Positions 11,360 through 22,580 of a DNA stretch of 64,000 nt are shown piece after piece; position 1 is the first letter of the stretch; the number at the start of each line of letters is the position of its first letter. The notes beneath the pieces are model-generated. The model ran no database searches and was not told the origin of the DNA. It saw only the letters and a list, made by a program, of their open reading frames with translations. Location of the stretch: assembly GCA_001599595.1 (NCBI GenBank), contig BCHH01000006.1, positions 1,968,319-2,032,318 on the forward strand. The letters run 5' to 3'. The stretch is from Beverwykella pulmonaria. Its lineage: Eukaryota; Ascomycota; Dothideomycetes; Pleosporales; Melanommataceae. The position numbers and the translations under genes are program-made.

Positions 11360-12499
11360 ATGGACACATTAGTCAACCCTCAACTCGAAAGTAAATTCTC
11401 CGCTGCACCAGCCGAGATTCGTCGTGCAATCTATGCCCACCTTATTCCCAACCAAATCCACCTATTTTTCTACAAGAAGGGAGTTCGATTATCAGCTTGC
11501 GTGCAACGTGACGGAGATGGCCATCCCGACTGTGGCGACAGGCGATCAATTGAGGTCCCGCTTTTCACAAAACTCCCTGAAGATCCTGTGTACACGCTCC
11601 GTTTGCAGTCTCCATGGGGCCCACACTGGCGATGTAAAGAGTCGGCCACGCGGATGCAAGAGAAGGATTGCGGGACAGATTGTAGCATAGACCCAATGGT
11701 GCTACTTCTCGTGTGCAAGCGAATGTAAGCAAGTGATAAGCCAATGTAGTTAGCTAGCCTGCTAAAATTGCTCTCTAGGTTCATTGATGTTGTGGAAATA
11801 ATGCCTGATATCGCTGCTTTTCACATTAGCGACCTTAATACGCTCAGGATCTTGGTTCCAAAATCCAGCCTGCCTACTTCTGCGCCATTTTCCACTTCCA
11901 CCCTCTTAAATTGCATCCTGTCGAGCCTCAAAGAACTGCATATTTGCCTGAGACTTCCTCTGTCCGCTTACGATGCGCTCGAGCAGGCTGAGAAGTCCAC
12001 CAGCTCAGAGTTATCATCAATGCATCATTCGATCTCTGCATGGAAGGAATTATGTCCCGCCATTGAGCGCTTAGGAAAATTAAAAAGACTTCAGATATGG
12101 CTAGATCATGAAGAGAGTTGCTCTTGGTCTGTAGTTAGTGAGCGCGCCGTCTTGTCTCCACTCGCGCCTCTTAGCAACATTCCAAACTTGGATGTTTCTA
12201 TCGATCTGCCAAAGCTGCACCCCAAGTGGGAAAACCCCGACAGGCATTTCACCGAGGATAGCGCACCGCTGGGATTGAGTATCCTGAGGAGATATCGTCA
12301 GAGGTATCACGGTGTAGAATCTAGTGATGGCAGCATCCGTGAGATGCATGCTCCGGACTTTCCGGGCTTATACGACCTTGTTTATTTGGATGGGGGCTCG
12401 CCTTTGACTATGGAGGATATAGAGCGAATGGAACGTAAATCATGGAAGAGGGGGGAAGATCCGATTCAGGTGTTCTTGGATGCCATGAGCCATTTTTAG
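11360..12499 (+). CDS. DUF7730 / F-box-like fungal protein
   Basis: Two exons, 11360-11724 and 11779-12499, join across GTAAGC..CTCTAG to give 361 residues. The N-terminal FSAAPAEIRRAIYAHLIP matches the short F-box-like start (LPAEIRxxIY) of the large fungal DUF7730 family. The junction DPMVLLLVCKRM-FIDVVEIM matches the usual LLxxCKxMYxEVxxxxY block that follows. No membrane segment or signal peptide is seen, so a cytosolic or nuclear protein is likely. Members of this family are abundant, lineage-variable and functionally uncharacterised; a role in ubiquitin ligase targeting is only a guess from the F-box-like N-terminus. Confidence 0.7.
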
Positions 12500-14328
12500 A
12501 TAGCATTCATGTACAAGGTTTAAGTTTATATGACAGCAACAAATGGAAAGGACTGTAGCTATGCCTGCAAGTGTGTTTGAAAAGCCAATTAGTCATTGTA
12601 GTTAAGAATAAGTAAGCAGACGAGAAAGGCAGTCGTATCGGCCGCACACCACCATGGTCCTTAACCTTGTCCCAGAGGCGCCCGCGATGATGCCAACTTC
12701 AGCGTAATCTTTACATTGTGTCTCGCTTATATCTCCACGAGCTTGGGACCAAGGCCCACCAGCATCTTAGTACTACGTAACAGAAGATTCTGGCTGTAGT
12801 GTCCATAACAGTGGCCTCTGGCATCAAGCATGTCATCGAGCATCACGGCTTTTAGGGCTCTAGCAGCATCATATTTGGGACCTCCGTATGCGGTACATCC
12901 CCTAGCAGTTGATGCTTGCGATTTCGTCCACTGGCGATCTAGGTTGACGTGATGAAGGAAGGAGACCGGTTCTGCATGTGTATGAGCTAAGAGTGGAAGC
13001 TTGCGTGATGACCTGGCATTTCCGTCAGCCCAGTATGGTTTCGACATGTAACAGGTGGGATATTGCCAATGTCACGAATCACCTCCAAGATTTATGCAGC
13101 ATAATTGAAACATGCACGCTTCGTCGCCTGGAATCCCATGGTGGGCCAAAACTGTAGGTTCAAGTCTTATCAGCTAAGTGACGGCCATGGTATGCACCGT
13201 TCGCTAGCGAGTCTGAGATGGAATCTTCCCTCCCGTGAGCCGCATTATGGTCTCAAAATGTAAAGAGAGGCATGCGACGTGGGACAGTTTGTTGATGGAG
13301 GGGGGTTGTTTGTAGAGATGAGAGTTATGGATGGTGAAGGAGTTGGTGAGGCTGATCGGAGTCGAAAGTCTAAAAATGGAAGGGCAAAGGCAGCTACATG
13401 GAATATAGCTAGGGGACTTTACTATCCTGATACTAGGTATGTCCGTTTGCTAATCTGTAGAGGTATATTGCAATGTACAGTCTCTCCCTTCGTCAACACT
13501 AGGAACTGTACTTAGTCATTTTATAACATGAACAATGGCTTTACAGCACACTCAAAACCTATCATGCCCCTCTCCTGGCTGCATGGTACTGCTATCTAAG
13601 CAGTGTATAGCCACAATGGTCAGTAGTTCGGTCTCTGAGTTGAATCCTCACTGAGCGGCGCAATTATTGAACGGCAAGGCAGAGTATCATAGAAGCTGTG
13701 CCGTTATAATGCAGCAGGGTCTTGACCAATTGGTAGAAAGGCAGAAGTTTATCCTACCCAGTGTGGTGGAGTAAAGGGGCGATATAGAAATCAGGAGGTA
13801 AAGGGCGACTCGTAGCCATGCGATGTCCGAAGCAGCAATGCACTGAGGCAGGAAGATCAAACATCGTGAGTGACGTTCACAAAGAAGATGAGGTCTGGTA
13901 GCAGTCTGTTGCAATTTCGTTGTATCTAGCTACCAAGGGAAAGATATATATATAAGTAAGTACAGAAGGATAGATGAGCTGTTCGTGGTCTCGTTATTTT
14001 GGGTGTCGTAGGTTGGGGTGGGTCGTGGATGGATTGCGTGCCCCCTCGATGATGGGTCCTAGCTGGGTATATATCTTATTGGATGATGACGAAAGCAAGA
14101 AGCTGAAAGAAAGCCAAGACTCCTTCTTTGCACCAGTCATCCAAGCTTTCAACCATCGCCTAAGGTGGATTCTGGCAAAGTAGCTCTTCGCTACGGCGCA
14201 CTAGGACAGAGTTAACCTTTTCTTCTGGCACTCCACTGGCACTCCCCTAGCTCCCTTGTAATACATTGCATTCCTCTTTCGCCGACCTCAGTTCGCTTCA
14301 ACCCAATCCCATATCAGCATCGCGCGAC
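12500..14328. other. Intergenic region containing an interspersed repeat
   Basis: No gene can be supported. The right half carries the second copy of the 400-bp interspersed repeat. A 106-codon open frame on the minus strand (12727-13047) has no recognisable homology. A segment near 13604-13650 has weak A-box/B-box-like spacing (TAGCCACAATGG..GTTGAATCC), but no cloverleaf could be folded. Confidence 0.6.
13801..14200 (+). repeat. Interspersed ~400-bp repeat, copy 2
   Basis: This is the partner of 1611-2011, in the same orientation. It ends about 130 bases before the start codon of the flavin monooxygenase and may act as, or have inserted into, its promoter. It ends with GTAGCTCTTCGCTAC, a hairpin conserved with the other copy as GTAGC..GCTAC. 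Confidence 0.75.
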
Positions 14329-16710
14329 ATGTCTCTGGGTAAGCCTAACAAATAACCCCTCTACGAGTCCGTTGCTGGTAGTTAACCAACCAGCTACTGA
14401 TAATTCTGAGTCAACCCTTTTGGGCGCCGAGTACCCTCGCAAGGCCGATCTTCGCAAGGATGTCTCCAGGCTGTTGCCGAAGGTTGCTCCTGGGACTGTT
14501 GATCCGGCTTCAATGGCCGGCGACGCGCCCACCACCCAGGCCAAGGCCGTTCTAGATGCCTTCAATGCAGCTTTAACCAGCAACGATGCAGAGAAATTGG
14601 CCAGTTGCTTCTATGCTGAACAGTCATTCTGGCGCGACATCGTGGCTCTCACGAGTCACTTGCGAACTCTTTCCATGTCTCACGTCATTGCCGCCGCTTT
14701 GCTACAAATGGTTGGGCTTCGGGGGCTAGAGGGCGAGATTAAACTCGCGGGAGACGCCCATTTCGCGGTCATGAGTCCCGTTATGGTGAATTGCCGTCTT
14801 CTTTTCCCTGCTAACTTCAGGTTGACTTGTTAACAATATCGTGGAGATGTTCATCGACTGCGGCATTTCTTTCCGTACGAGTTCCCCTGCGCTGAATTGC
14901 ATGGGGAAAATGGTCCTCTTGCCGGTGAAAATGGACGAGAGCGAGGGAGCCGTGTGCTGGAAGATCTGGGTCCTGTCCACTTGGGTCGAAAATTTGGTCG
15001 AGCACCCGGAAGATGAGGCGTTGCTTCTGGCTCCTGGCAGGAAGCTGGATGGCGTCGATGCGATTGAGACTGATGTCTTAATTGTCGGGGCCGGAACCTC
15101 GTGAGTCGTGTCTTCTGAGCAAGGCGGATCCTTATACCTGAACATCGCCTTACATCTTCTACAGCGGCCTCATGACTGCAGCACGGCTCAAGGCCCTGGG
15201 CGTCGAAAGCGTGGTGCTTGACCGCAATGCCCAAGTTGGTGACAACTGGGCCCATCGCTATGACTCTCTGAGGTTTCACGTGCCGACATCTAACTGCGAG
15301 ATGCCGTATGTCTGTACGTTGCCATCCTACTTATAGTCAGGCTGGTTGCTGGCTGACTTATGGTTGCTGCTTAGACTACGGAAAGGAGTTGCAGAGCCCC
15401 CATCGCCTCACTAAGTATGATCTGGCAGAACATCTTCGACAATACGCTACAAACTTCCATCTCAATGTCATTCTGTCAACGGTTATACAGTCAAGTGTCT
15501 ACAACCTATTTGAGAAGAAATGGACGGTCAAAATTAAGACTGTGGATGGCAGTGGGACCAAGACCATTGTAAGCAAACACTTGGTCCAGGCCACGGGACT
15601 CGGCAGTGGCAAGCCATATCTCCCGCCGATAGAAGGTGAGCATTTGTATAAAGGTATTAGCGTTCACTCGGCGCAATACCGTAATGCGCAGGTTTTGGTA
15701 GAACAAGGAGTCAAGGTATGTTTAATAGGGTCCTTCGTATCATATCATAACTCCAGGCGATTTTGTGTCCACTTATTCAACCGCCTTCTTACCTGAGTAC
15801 TGAAACTCACCTTCTAGGCTGTTACTGTCATTGGCTCGGCCAATACCGCCTTCGACGTTATGCAAGATTGCTACAAGGCCGGCCTGAAGACAACCATGGT
15901 GGCCCGCTCCCCAACCTACATTTTTCCCTACGACTATGTCATGGACTCTCATGCCATCGGTGCCTATGATCTCATGCCTCTTGATGCAGCTGATAGGCTA
16001 CTGAATAGTTTCCCACTCGCTCTTGACGGCCAGTTTTCTCACGGGCTATTCGCCCATCTCGCCTCACAGGAGCCGTGAGTTCAGCTCTTCTATAGCCCTA
16101 CAATCCACTCTCACATCAACCAACACTCATTGACACACTATATTAATGTAGCAACCGCTATCTGGCTCTCTCGCAAGCTGGTTTCCCTGTCCTCGACAGC
16201 AGGGACCCCTCCGCCAATGTCCAGCATCACCTATTCGAGCGCGGTGGCGGCCACTATGTCGATGTCGGCGGCACCGAGCTCATCGCCGAGGGCAAGGTAG
16301 CCGTGCGCGGCAACGTCGAGCCCGTGGGTTATACCGAGACCGGACTGCGCCTATCTGACAGCAGCGTTCTCGACGCCGACGCGGTGATCTGGTGCACGGG
16401 ATTCGCCGACAAGGATGTCCGGGCAACAGCGAGGGAGATGCTGGGGGCCGAAGAAACAGAAACGAACAACAAAGAAGGTGTTTTAGGTCCTGCAGACATC
16501 GCGGCGCGACTGGATGCCTCCTGGGGAGTGGATGCCGAGGGAGAGGTCCGTGGTGTATGGAAGCGCCACTTGCGGATGGAGAATTACTGGGTCATTGGAG
16601 GGGGCATCCAGTACCAGCGGTGGTGGTCGCGGCCAATGGCCCTACAGATCAAGTTGGCGCTGGATGGGTGTTTGCCGCCTGCTTATCGGGACACGCCGGC
16701 GCCAGAGTGA
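14329..16710 (+). CDS. Flavin-containing monooxygenase with NTF2-like N-terminal domain
   Basis: Seven exons (14329-14338, 14394-14785, 14847-15100, 15165-15313, 15375-15715, 15818-16074, 16152-16710) give 653 residues. Residues about 45-170 form an NTF2-like domain (VLDAFNAALTSNDAEKLASCF..FWRD). A class B flavin monooxygenase follows, with the FAD Rossmann motif GAGTSG spanning the exon 3/4 junction, a second nucleotide-binding motif (VTVIGSANTAFDV) for NADPH, and a late VIWCTGFAD block. The layout resembles fungal YUCCA-like or indole-pyruvate-monooxygenase-like enzymes. It probably hydroxylates or oxygenates a small molecule using NADPH and O2; the substrate is unknown. The first exon codes only three full residues. 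The gene is followed convergently by an extracellular dioxygenase gene. Confidence 0.85.
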
Positions 16711-16939
16711 ACAGGGATAGTTAGAAAACTGCACAACCTCTCAGTTCTGTGTCCCTTTTTCAGCCAGGTGTTGAGAGGAACACATCGAGTAAAAGATGTG
16801 TTACTTTGGGATTTAGAGTATCAAAAGTATACACTCCACCACCCAACCCTCCCCGTTCCCAATGAGAATCTACAGCAGAGATGTAATGATCCGGAGTCTG
16901 CATGTTGCTCTTCCCTCGCTCTCCTTCTAAACAATTCCC

Positions 16940-18095
16940 CTATGCATCCGTCGGCGGCGCCCCACCGGCACCACCTCCACTGCTCGAACTGGCAGTAAGA
17001 TTGACACCCAGAGTAATATACCCAACCATCCCATTCGTGACATCCACACCGTCCAACGCCTCAATCTGCATAGCCGGGTTCCAACCCCCGACGATCTCGC
17101 CAGCATATATAGAATCGATATCATTTGTTGTCCGGTTGATCTGAGTATGGCTCGCATAAGGCTGAAGGGCCATGATCTGCTGGCTCAGATCTTCGTCGAA
17201 GAAGATCTGGCCCGTGGAAACGATGTTACTGGCGACAATGGTACCGTTGCTGCGGATGCTCCAGTCGGTGTGAGCTTGGACGTGGATACTGGAGGAAGGT
17301 TAGCACGGTTTTTGTAAGGAGGGACAGGGAATAGGAACGTACTGGATCGTGCGCTCCACGTAAAACCCTGGGAAGATCTTTTCGGCGTTAGCATAGTCAG
17401 AACGTTTTTGAACCACAAAGATATCGTAATTACCGTTTGCATTTCCATGACACCGTTAGCATCAGTTGGCCACATACCGCGTAGCCATGTGGTGTCACCA
17501 GTGTGGAGATCGAGGCCAGGACCAATAGTCTTATTTTTGGAAGCGACGAGCTGCTCAAAGGGTATGTTGGGATCATTGCCCTCAAACGAGGAATAGCTGC
17601 CCGTGGCATTGCCTGCCATAAGGGTTAGACTCCTGGAAGTGGGGCTATGATGTGGGAGTATTTGATCTTACAGTGCCACAGGTCTAGTAGTACTTGTGGT
17701 GCAGGCTCGCAGGTATTCACATCCAAAACACCAATGTCAAGGTAGAGGGGGACACCGGGTTGGTCCTCGCTCATGTCCTGTCGGAGCATCTCCGAGCGAG
17801 GCCATACATAGGGTCCAGCAGTGACATCGGGAACGAGCACGCAGGTATCGTTCTGGATAGTAGAGTAATGCGGGGACTCGGTGGTGATGTTGACGCTAGT
17901 ATCGCGAGGGAGGAGCGCTTGACGTTTCATAAGAGAACGCTTCTTGCGTGCCATGGTGAAAGCGCCGGCTTTAGCCGCACATCGCTTGGAAATTGTCTGG
18001 TGCTGGGCCACTTCGCGGGATGAGAGCTCATGGTGGGGGTGAGCAATGGCCGTGAAGGCTAGTCCCAGGGCAAGGATCGTTGATGTAATATGCAT
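16940..18095 (-). CDS. Extracellular intradiol ring-cleavage dioxygenase
   Basis: Four exons on the minus strand (17672-18095, 17434-17612, 17343-17377, 16940-17288) give 328 residues. The N-terminus MHITSTILALGLAFTAIAHPHH is a signal peptide, followed by a basic, Arg/Lys-rich propeptide-like stretch. Family blocks are GPYVWPRSEMLRQD, the spliced LWHCNATGSYS, WLRGMWPTDANGVMEMQT, and FPGFYVERTIHIHVQAHTDW, assembled from a 35-nt exon; the Tyr and His residues in these blocks are the expected Fe(III) ligands. A Ser/Gly-rich tail ends the protein. Enzymes of this type cleave catechol-like rings, and secreted fungal versions are thought to act on lignin- or plant-derived aromatics. The class is secure; the substrate is inferred. 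Confidence 0.85.
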
Positions 18096-19163
18096 AGTGA
18101 AGACTAGAGAGACAAGAAACGAATGTTGTTCAACGCATATGGGTTGGGGGTGAAGAAGCCATCTGGAGGAGAATGGTTCTTCTACTTATAGAGCCTTCTC
18201 GTTTCCCCTGTTCCTCCCATTTGACATTACTAGGGGCGACTATGGCTAGGATCTTCAGACTTCATGGAGGGTGTGGTGACGACCAGATGGTGCAGCTCTG
18301 CGCGGAATGGCTTCAACGGGAGAGCGAGCTGCGGGAGGCACCGCAGCATCAGTTCGGAGGATTTATCAATCGGCGTTATTAAAAACATTCGTCCAATCAG
18401 AGGCTACTATTTCGAAGCGATGACGAATGTTTCTAGGGTTATTGGGCCGGGACGCGTAAGGCGGTGGGGTAGGTATCGGGCCGCATGCTCGTTCCTGGCC
18501 GGGCCGTGAGATTTGAAGGGGAGATTGCAAGGAGAAATAACTGCCGAAGAGCCTAACAATGTTTTAGCGGGTATGCAAGATGGTGGTGTTGTGCTTTCGG
18601 CGTCAAAAATTGAAACGGTGCCAAGCGGCCGGTGGGAGTGCATGTCGAAAGATGCCCGGTAGAGTTTGCAAAGAATGGGGATCGACAGGAACTCATGCAA
18701 CAACGTTGAGATTACGTTGCCGAGGCTTAGAGACAAGCACCCGCAGCCCCAGACAGAAGGTAAAGGAGGAATGCGAATAGAAAAGTCTTCCAGGGCAGCC
18801 AACACTAACTATTGTTGCCTTGTTTGGCATGCGCCCTCAAACGGCAGAGAAACTCAAAAACATACAACCAGACCGGTGTGGGGCTGCTCTCAAGAAACTA
18901 TCTCGGGGAGGGGTTTTGAAAGAGCTTGGTGAACAATGACGTAGAATGGTGAATTGGCAATGAGCTGGCGATCGATATGTTTGATGCTGGAGTTGTTCCA
19001 CGTCTCAGAATGATCAGGGCACCATTCCATTTTCGGTTTGGCAGCTCACGGTCATGCGCCAAGGTCACACGTATTGCCTGGGCATTCATGTGGCTCAGCC
19101 GTCATCCCGAACCTCCAAGCAACAACACCTCCATCTTCCTCATCTCGATATGCTCAGCATAAC
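18096..19163. other. Intergenic region between divergent genes
   Basis: This interval separates the divergently transcribed dioxygenase and ATG15 genes and must hold both promoters. Open frames here overlap in all phases and resemble nothing known. No RNA gene or repeat was seen. Confidence 0.55.
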
Positions 19164-20903
19164 ATGCCGTCGCATGCGTTTTTGAAACCATTCACCAAGT
19201 TACTCATTTACTTCGCTATCTTCGTTCAGTTGACGTATCTCGCTGGAGTTCTGAGCTCGGCCTTCGGCTACTCCCTATTTCGTGATTCCAGGCAACGAGC
19301 ATCATCGCCACCATCACTATCCACACCGCAAGATGTCCTGAAGCTCCCGGATATCTCTGTCTCTAGATCAAAGACCCTCACCCTGCGCCATGTACTCCAC
19401 CATGGAGCAGGTCAGCCCGGACCAAGAGCGCGGCGATTAGACATGACATCGCAGAAAGCCGTCCAGGCAGCTGCGGTTTCTAACTTTGGCCCATTCCCCA
19501 TCAAAACCTCATCGATAAAGATAGACCGACCTGCAGTCTGGAAACATGACGCTCAGCATCCTAGTTCGCCGTACTGTATCTCAGAGGAGTTTCAGGGCCC
19601 GGACATCGAAGACAAGATGACCGTCATCAGCTTTGCCAACATGTCCGAAGACGCCTACAAGCCAGACCCTTCGGATCCTGAATGGATGGACGTGGATAGC
19701 AAGTACAACAACACTATTCCATTCGGTTGGGCCGAGTCCGGAATTCGAGGTCACGTGTTCAGCGACGATACGAACTCCACCATCATTCTCTCGGTCAAGG
19801 GAACCACGGTCGCGGTGTTTGAAGGAAATGGGACTTCCGGCCACGATAAAGACAACGACAACTTGTTTGGTTCCTGCTGCTGCGGACAGGGCGGAGCCTA
19901 TCTTTGGAGAAAAGTGTGCGATTGCCAAACTGGAACTTATACCTGCGATGACACCTGCGTCAAAGAAGAGTTGCGAGGACCGAAGAACTACTACTCCGCG
20001 ACCCTAGAGTTGTACGATGAGGTGATTAAGTTATATCCAAACTCGAACATCATCACCACCGGCCACAGTCTAGGTGGAGTTTTAGCGTCCCTTATCGGGC
20101 TCCAACACGGTATTCCTGCCGTCACTTTTGAGGCCTACCCCCAAGCGCTGGCAGCTCAGCGCCTTGGTCTGCCCGCAGCTGGTGATATATCTCCGCTCAG
20201 AAAGAATACCGGGGGTTTCCACTTTGGCCACACCGCGGATCCCGTATACATGGGCACCTGTAATGGTGCGTCATCGTTCTGCTCCATCGCCGGCTACGCC
20301 TTCGAAACGCTCTGCCACACGGGTAGGAAATGCACATACGATGTGGTCAAAGACTGGGGCTGGAGACAAAGCACTCAAACGCACAGACTACGGTATGCCA
20401 TTGACAACGTATACGCCAAATACGAGAAAGCCGCCGAGTGTGTAGAAGAAGATGTTACCTGTGTAGACTGCTATCTTTGGAAGTTTGAAGACGGTACACA
20501 TACGAAGCCTGCAACTACAAGCGTGCCGACAAGTACAAGTAGCACTAGAACGAGGACCGAGACGTGTAAGACCCCGGGCTGGTGGGGTTGCAACGATGAG
20601 ACTACGACTACGACTACGCAGATTGAGAGTAGTACGTCGACTTCTACAACCATCACCACCACTACTTGCAAGACACCTGGCTGGTTCGGATGCAAAGACA
20701 AGACTACGACAGCGATAGTTACATCAACTAGCGAGCCGACTACAACTACTTCAGCGACGACAACCACCTGCACAAGTAAAGGATGGTTTGGTCGATGCCT
20801 GGATCAAACACCATCCACTACAACGCCGGCCGCAGAAGCGATGTACTGGAGAATAGCACCAACAGCCACCCAAACGAACCCTCCGATTCAAACACCCCCT
20901 TAG
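19164..20903 (+). CDS. atg15: Autophagic-body lipase ATG15
   Basis: This is a single exon of 579 residues. The frame is open further upstream, but the ATG at 19164 was chosen because it places a signal-anchor (KLLIYFAIFVQLTYLAGVL) at residues 11-30, as in ATG15. The lipase nucleophile motif GHSLGG has its Ser at residue 302. It is followed by AVTFEAYPQALAAQRL and a Cys-rich block with CNGASSFCSIAGYAFETLC and CVDCYLWKFEDG. ATG15 is a class-3 lipase that enters the vacuole by the multivesicular-body route and breaks up autophagic-body membranes. The tail is Thr-rich with three spaced motifs: CKTPGWWGC, CKTPGWFGC and CTSKGWFGRC. Filamentous fungi often carry such an extended tail. Confidence 0.9.
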   Translation: MPSHAFLKPFTKLLIYFAIFVQLTYLAGVLSSAFGYSLFRDSRQRASSPPSLSTPQDVLKLPDISVSRSKTLTLRHVLHHGAGQPGPRARRLDMTSQKAVQAAAVSNFGPFPIKTSSIKIDRPAVWKHDAQHPSSPYCISEEFQGPDIEDKMTVISFANMSEDAYKPDPSDPEWMDVDSKYNNTIPFGWAESGIRGHVFSDDTNSTIILSVKGTTVAVFEGNGTSGHDKDNDNLFGSCCCGQGGAYLWRKVCDCQTGTYTCDDTCVKEELRGPKNYYSATLELYDEVIKLYPNSNIITTGHSLGGVLASLIGLQHGIPAVTFEAYPQALAAQRLGLPAAGDISPLRKNTGGFHFGHTADPVYMGTCNGASSFCSIAGYAFETLCHTGRKCTYDVVKDWGWRQSTQTHRLRYAIDNVYAKYEKAAECVEEDVTCVDCYLWKFEDGTHTKPATTSVPTSTSSTRTRTETCKTPGWWGCNDETTTTTTQIESSTSTSTTITTTTCKTPGWFGCKDKTTTAIVTSTSEPTTTTSATTTTCTSKGWFGRCLDQTPSTTTPAAEAMYWRIAPTATQTNPPIQTPP

Positions 20904-21229
20904 ACGATATCAACATAGCTTTTTTTACTTTTACTTACCCTTGGACGTCCAGCTGGACGCTTTTCGGCATTTCCTTCGGCAAATACGCCAAAATATACAT
21001 CATTTTCATTTTATGCATGCTTCGCCCTCACCTGGCTTGTCCAGTTCGTGATGTATTATTCCAATCTCCCATCGTGCCGTTTCTCGACTTGAATGTCTTG
21101 AGCTGTGACTGCCATCAATGCTCTTTATACCCAGTTCTTCTCGCTTTACTCACTTTGCCAGCAAAGCCTCGCTTGTATCAGCATCCATGCTATTCTTTTG
21201 CATGAGCTTCGCCGTTCCAGAAGATAGTT

Positions 21230-21460
21230 AGAGTAGCCGATCGATTGTCAGAGTAGCCTCGATCGATTGTTAGAGTAGCCTCGATCGATTGTCAGAGTAG
21301 CCTCGATCGATTGTCAGAGTAGCCTCGATCAATTGTCAGAGTAGCCTCGATCAATTGTCAGAGTAGTTGATCGATTGTCAGATCGATTGTCAGAGTAGTT
21401 GATCGATTGTCAGAGTAGTTGATCGATTGTCAGAGTAGTTGATCGATTTTCAGAGTAGCC
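21230..21460. repeat. Minisatellite, 21-22 bp unit, about 11 copies
   Basis: The unit is AGAGTAGCCTCGATCGATTGTC with variants AGAGTAGTTGATCGATTGTC and CGATCAATTGTC. Each contains the palindrome GATCGATC or a one-base variant. Variant types are clustered: CC-type on the left, TT-type on the right. Confidence 0.9.
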
Positions 21461-21655
21461 TTCCTGGAGTCGAAGACCAGACTAAGTCCAGCTAACTCAG
21501 TCGATCTCGTTTTTGCTTTGTATGGCCCTGCGCAGGTCTACTCGGTTTCCCATACAAAAAACACCCCCAAAAAGTATTTTCTGATTCGTTAACTCAAAAT
21601 CACGACATTCGTGCCCAACAATAGGTCCAGAACCTATATGTGAGAGGGAAAATTC

Positions 21656-21900
21656 GAGATCGGCTGAGGATGCCTAAAGTTTTGACAAATAGCCGAAGGT
21701 GAAGCCCGTTGATAGGCAGTGAGGCCTGATAGACTGAGATCCGCCCGACGGTGCCTAAAAGTTGACAAAAAGTCGGGGATGAAGCCCAGTGCTAGGTGGT
21801 GAGACTTGACAGCCTGAGATCCGCCCGACGGTGCCTAAAAGTTGACAAAACAGTCGGAGATGAAGTCTATTGATAGGGGGTGAGGCTTGATAGCCTGAGA
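21656..21900. repeat. Tandem repeat, about 80-bp unit, three copies
   Basis: Copies begin at the GAGATC boxes at 21656, 21735 and 21815, with the start of a fourth at about 21897. Each carries GTGCCTAAAAGTTGACAAA, an AGTCGGGGATGAAGCCC-like box and GGTGAG.CTTGA.AGCCTGAG. Confidence 0.85.
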
Positions 21901-22284
21901 TCTGCGGTCGGGCAGTGGGCTTGCCTGCTGTTTGAGCGCGGAGGTTGAGAAAACCCTGAGGCCGCTAGACTGCGGTATGATCCAGCAAGCGTAGAAGCCG
22001 TTCTGTGTTGATCTTTTATTAGAGCCCCTGGTTTGTTGAGCGTTGCGATCCTATATAAGTGGCAGGAATTGCTTGCTTCGGACATTATCCATAAGATGGG
22101 TTGTCGGCTAGCTTATGTGTGTAAATGCCAGCAGGCGTTGTTGAATACATGGGGGGAGTATTGTCCTAAATATAGACAGAAAAGTGGAAAGACATCCCCC
22201 CTAACTGAGGACTAGGGGTACATAGTGCAAAGGCTTGAAGAATTTTGGCGTGCGACTTAGTAGCCTATATAGTGGAGAAGGTAA

Positions 22285-22580
22285 TCAATAAGGCTCTGCA
22301 GCACCTCTTGGGAGGAGTCTTGGGGCTGTGCGGAAGCGCAGAAATGCTAGTTTGGGCAAAGGCTTGATCAGTCTACCAGCAATTTGTTTGCTAGTAGATA
22401 TAAAACTACAAATTAACATCCTTGGCCTCAATAACTTCCCCAACATAGTAGTGTTGAATGTGCTTTGTTTGGGCATAGTATTGCAGATTCTTGGTTAGTG
22501 CAATGGCCCCTTGGTTGTCGCCAAAGATAATTGTGGCTGCCTTCTGCTTGGTCCCTAACTAGGCTAATAAATAGGCGGCT
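22285..22580 (-). mobile_element. Degenerate Ty1-copia RNase H fragment
   Basis: Read on the minus strand, the DNA encodes a recognisable end of a Ty1-copia polyprotein: IIFGDNQGAIALTKN, then QTKHIQHYYVGEVIEAKDVNL, then FISTSKQIAG and IKPLPKLAFLRFRTA. The DNQGAIALTKN..KHI pattern is the copia RNase H hallmark. A TAG replaces the residue (Gln in relatives) between DVNL and the Phe, and a frame slip follows, so it is dead. No LTRs or other pol domains were found around it. Confidence 0.75.

Noticed and set aside
12727..13047. A 106-codon minus-strand open frame between the DUF7730 gene and the interspersed repeat
   Set aside because: It has no recognisable domain, no clear promoter context and no splice partners; it is likely a chance frame.
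13604..13650. A tRNA-like segment with A-box and B-box resemblance
   Set aside because: Acceptor and anticodon arms could not be paired, so it is not a tRNA gene; at most it is a tRNA-derived relic.
14329..18095. A secondary-metabolite or aromatic-degradation gene cluster formed by the monooxygenase and dioxygenase
   Set aside because: There are only two adjacent oxidative enzymes, convergently oriented, with no synthase, transporter or regulator.
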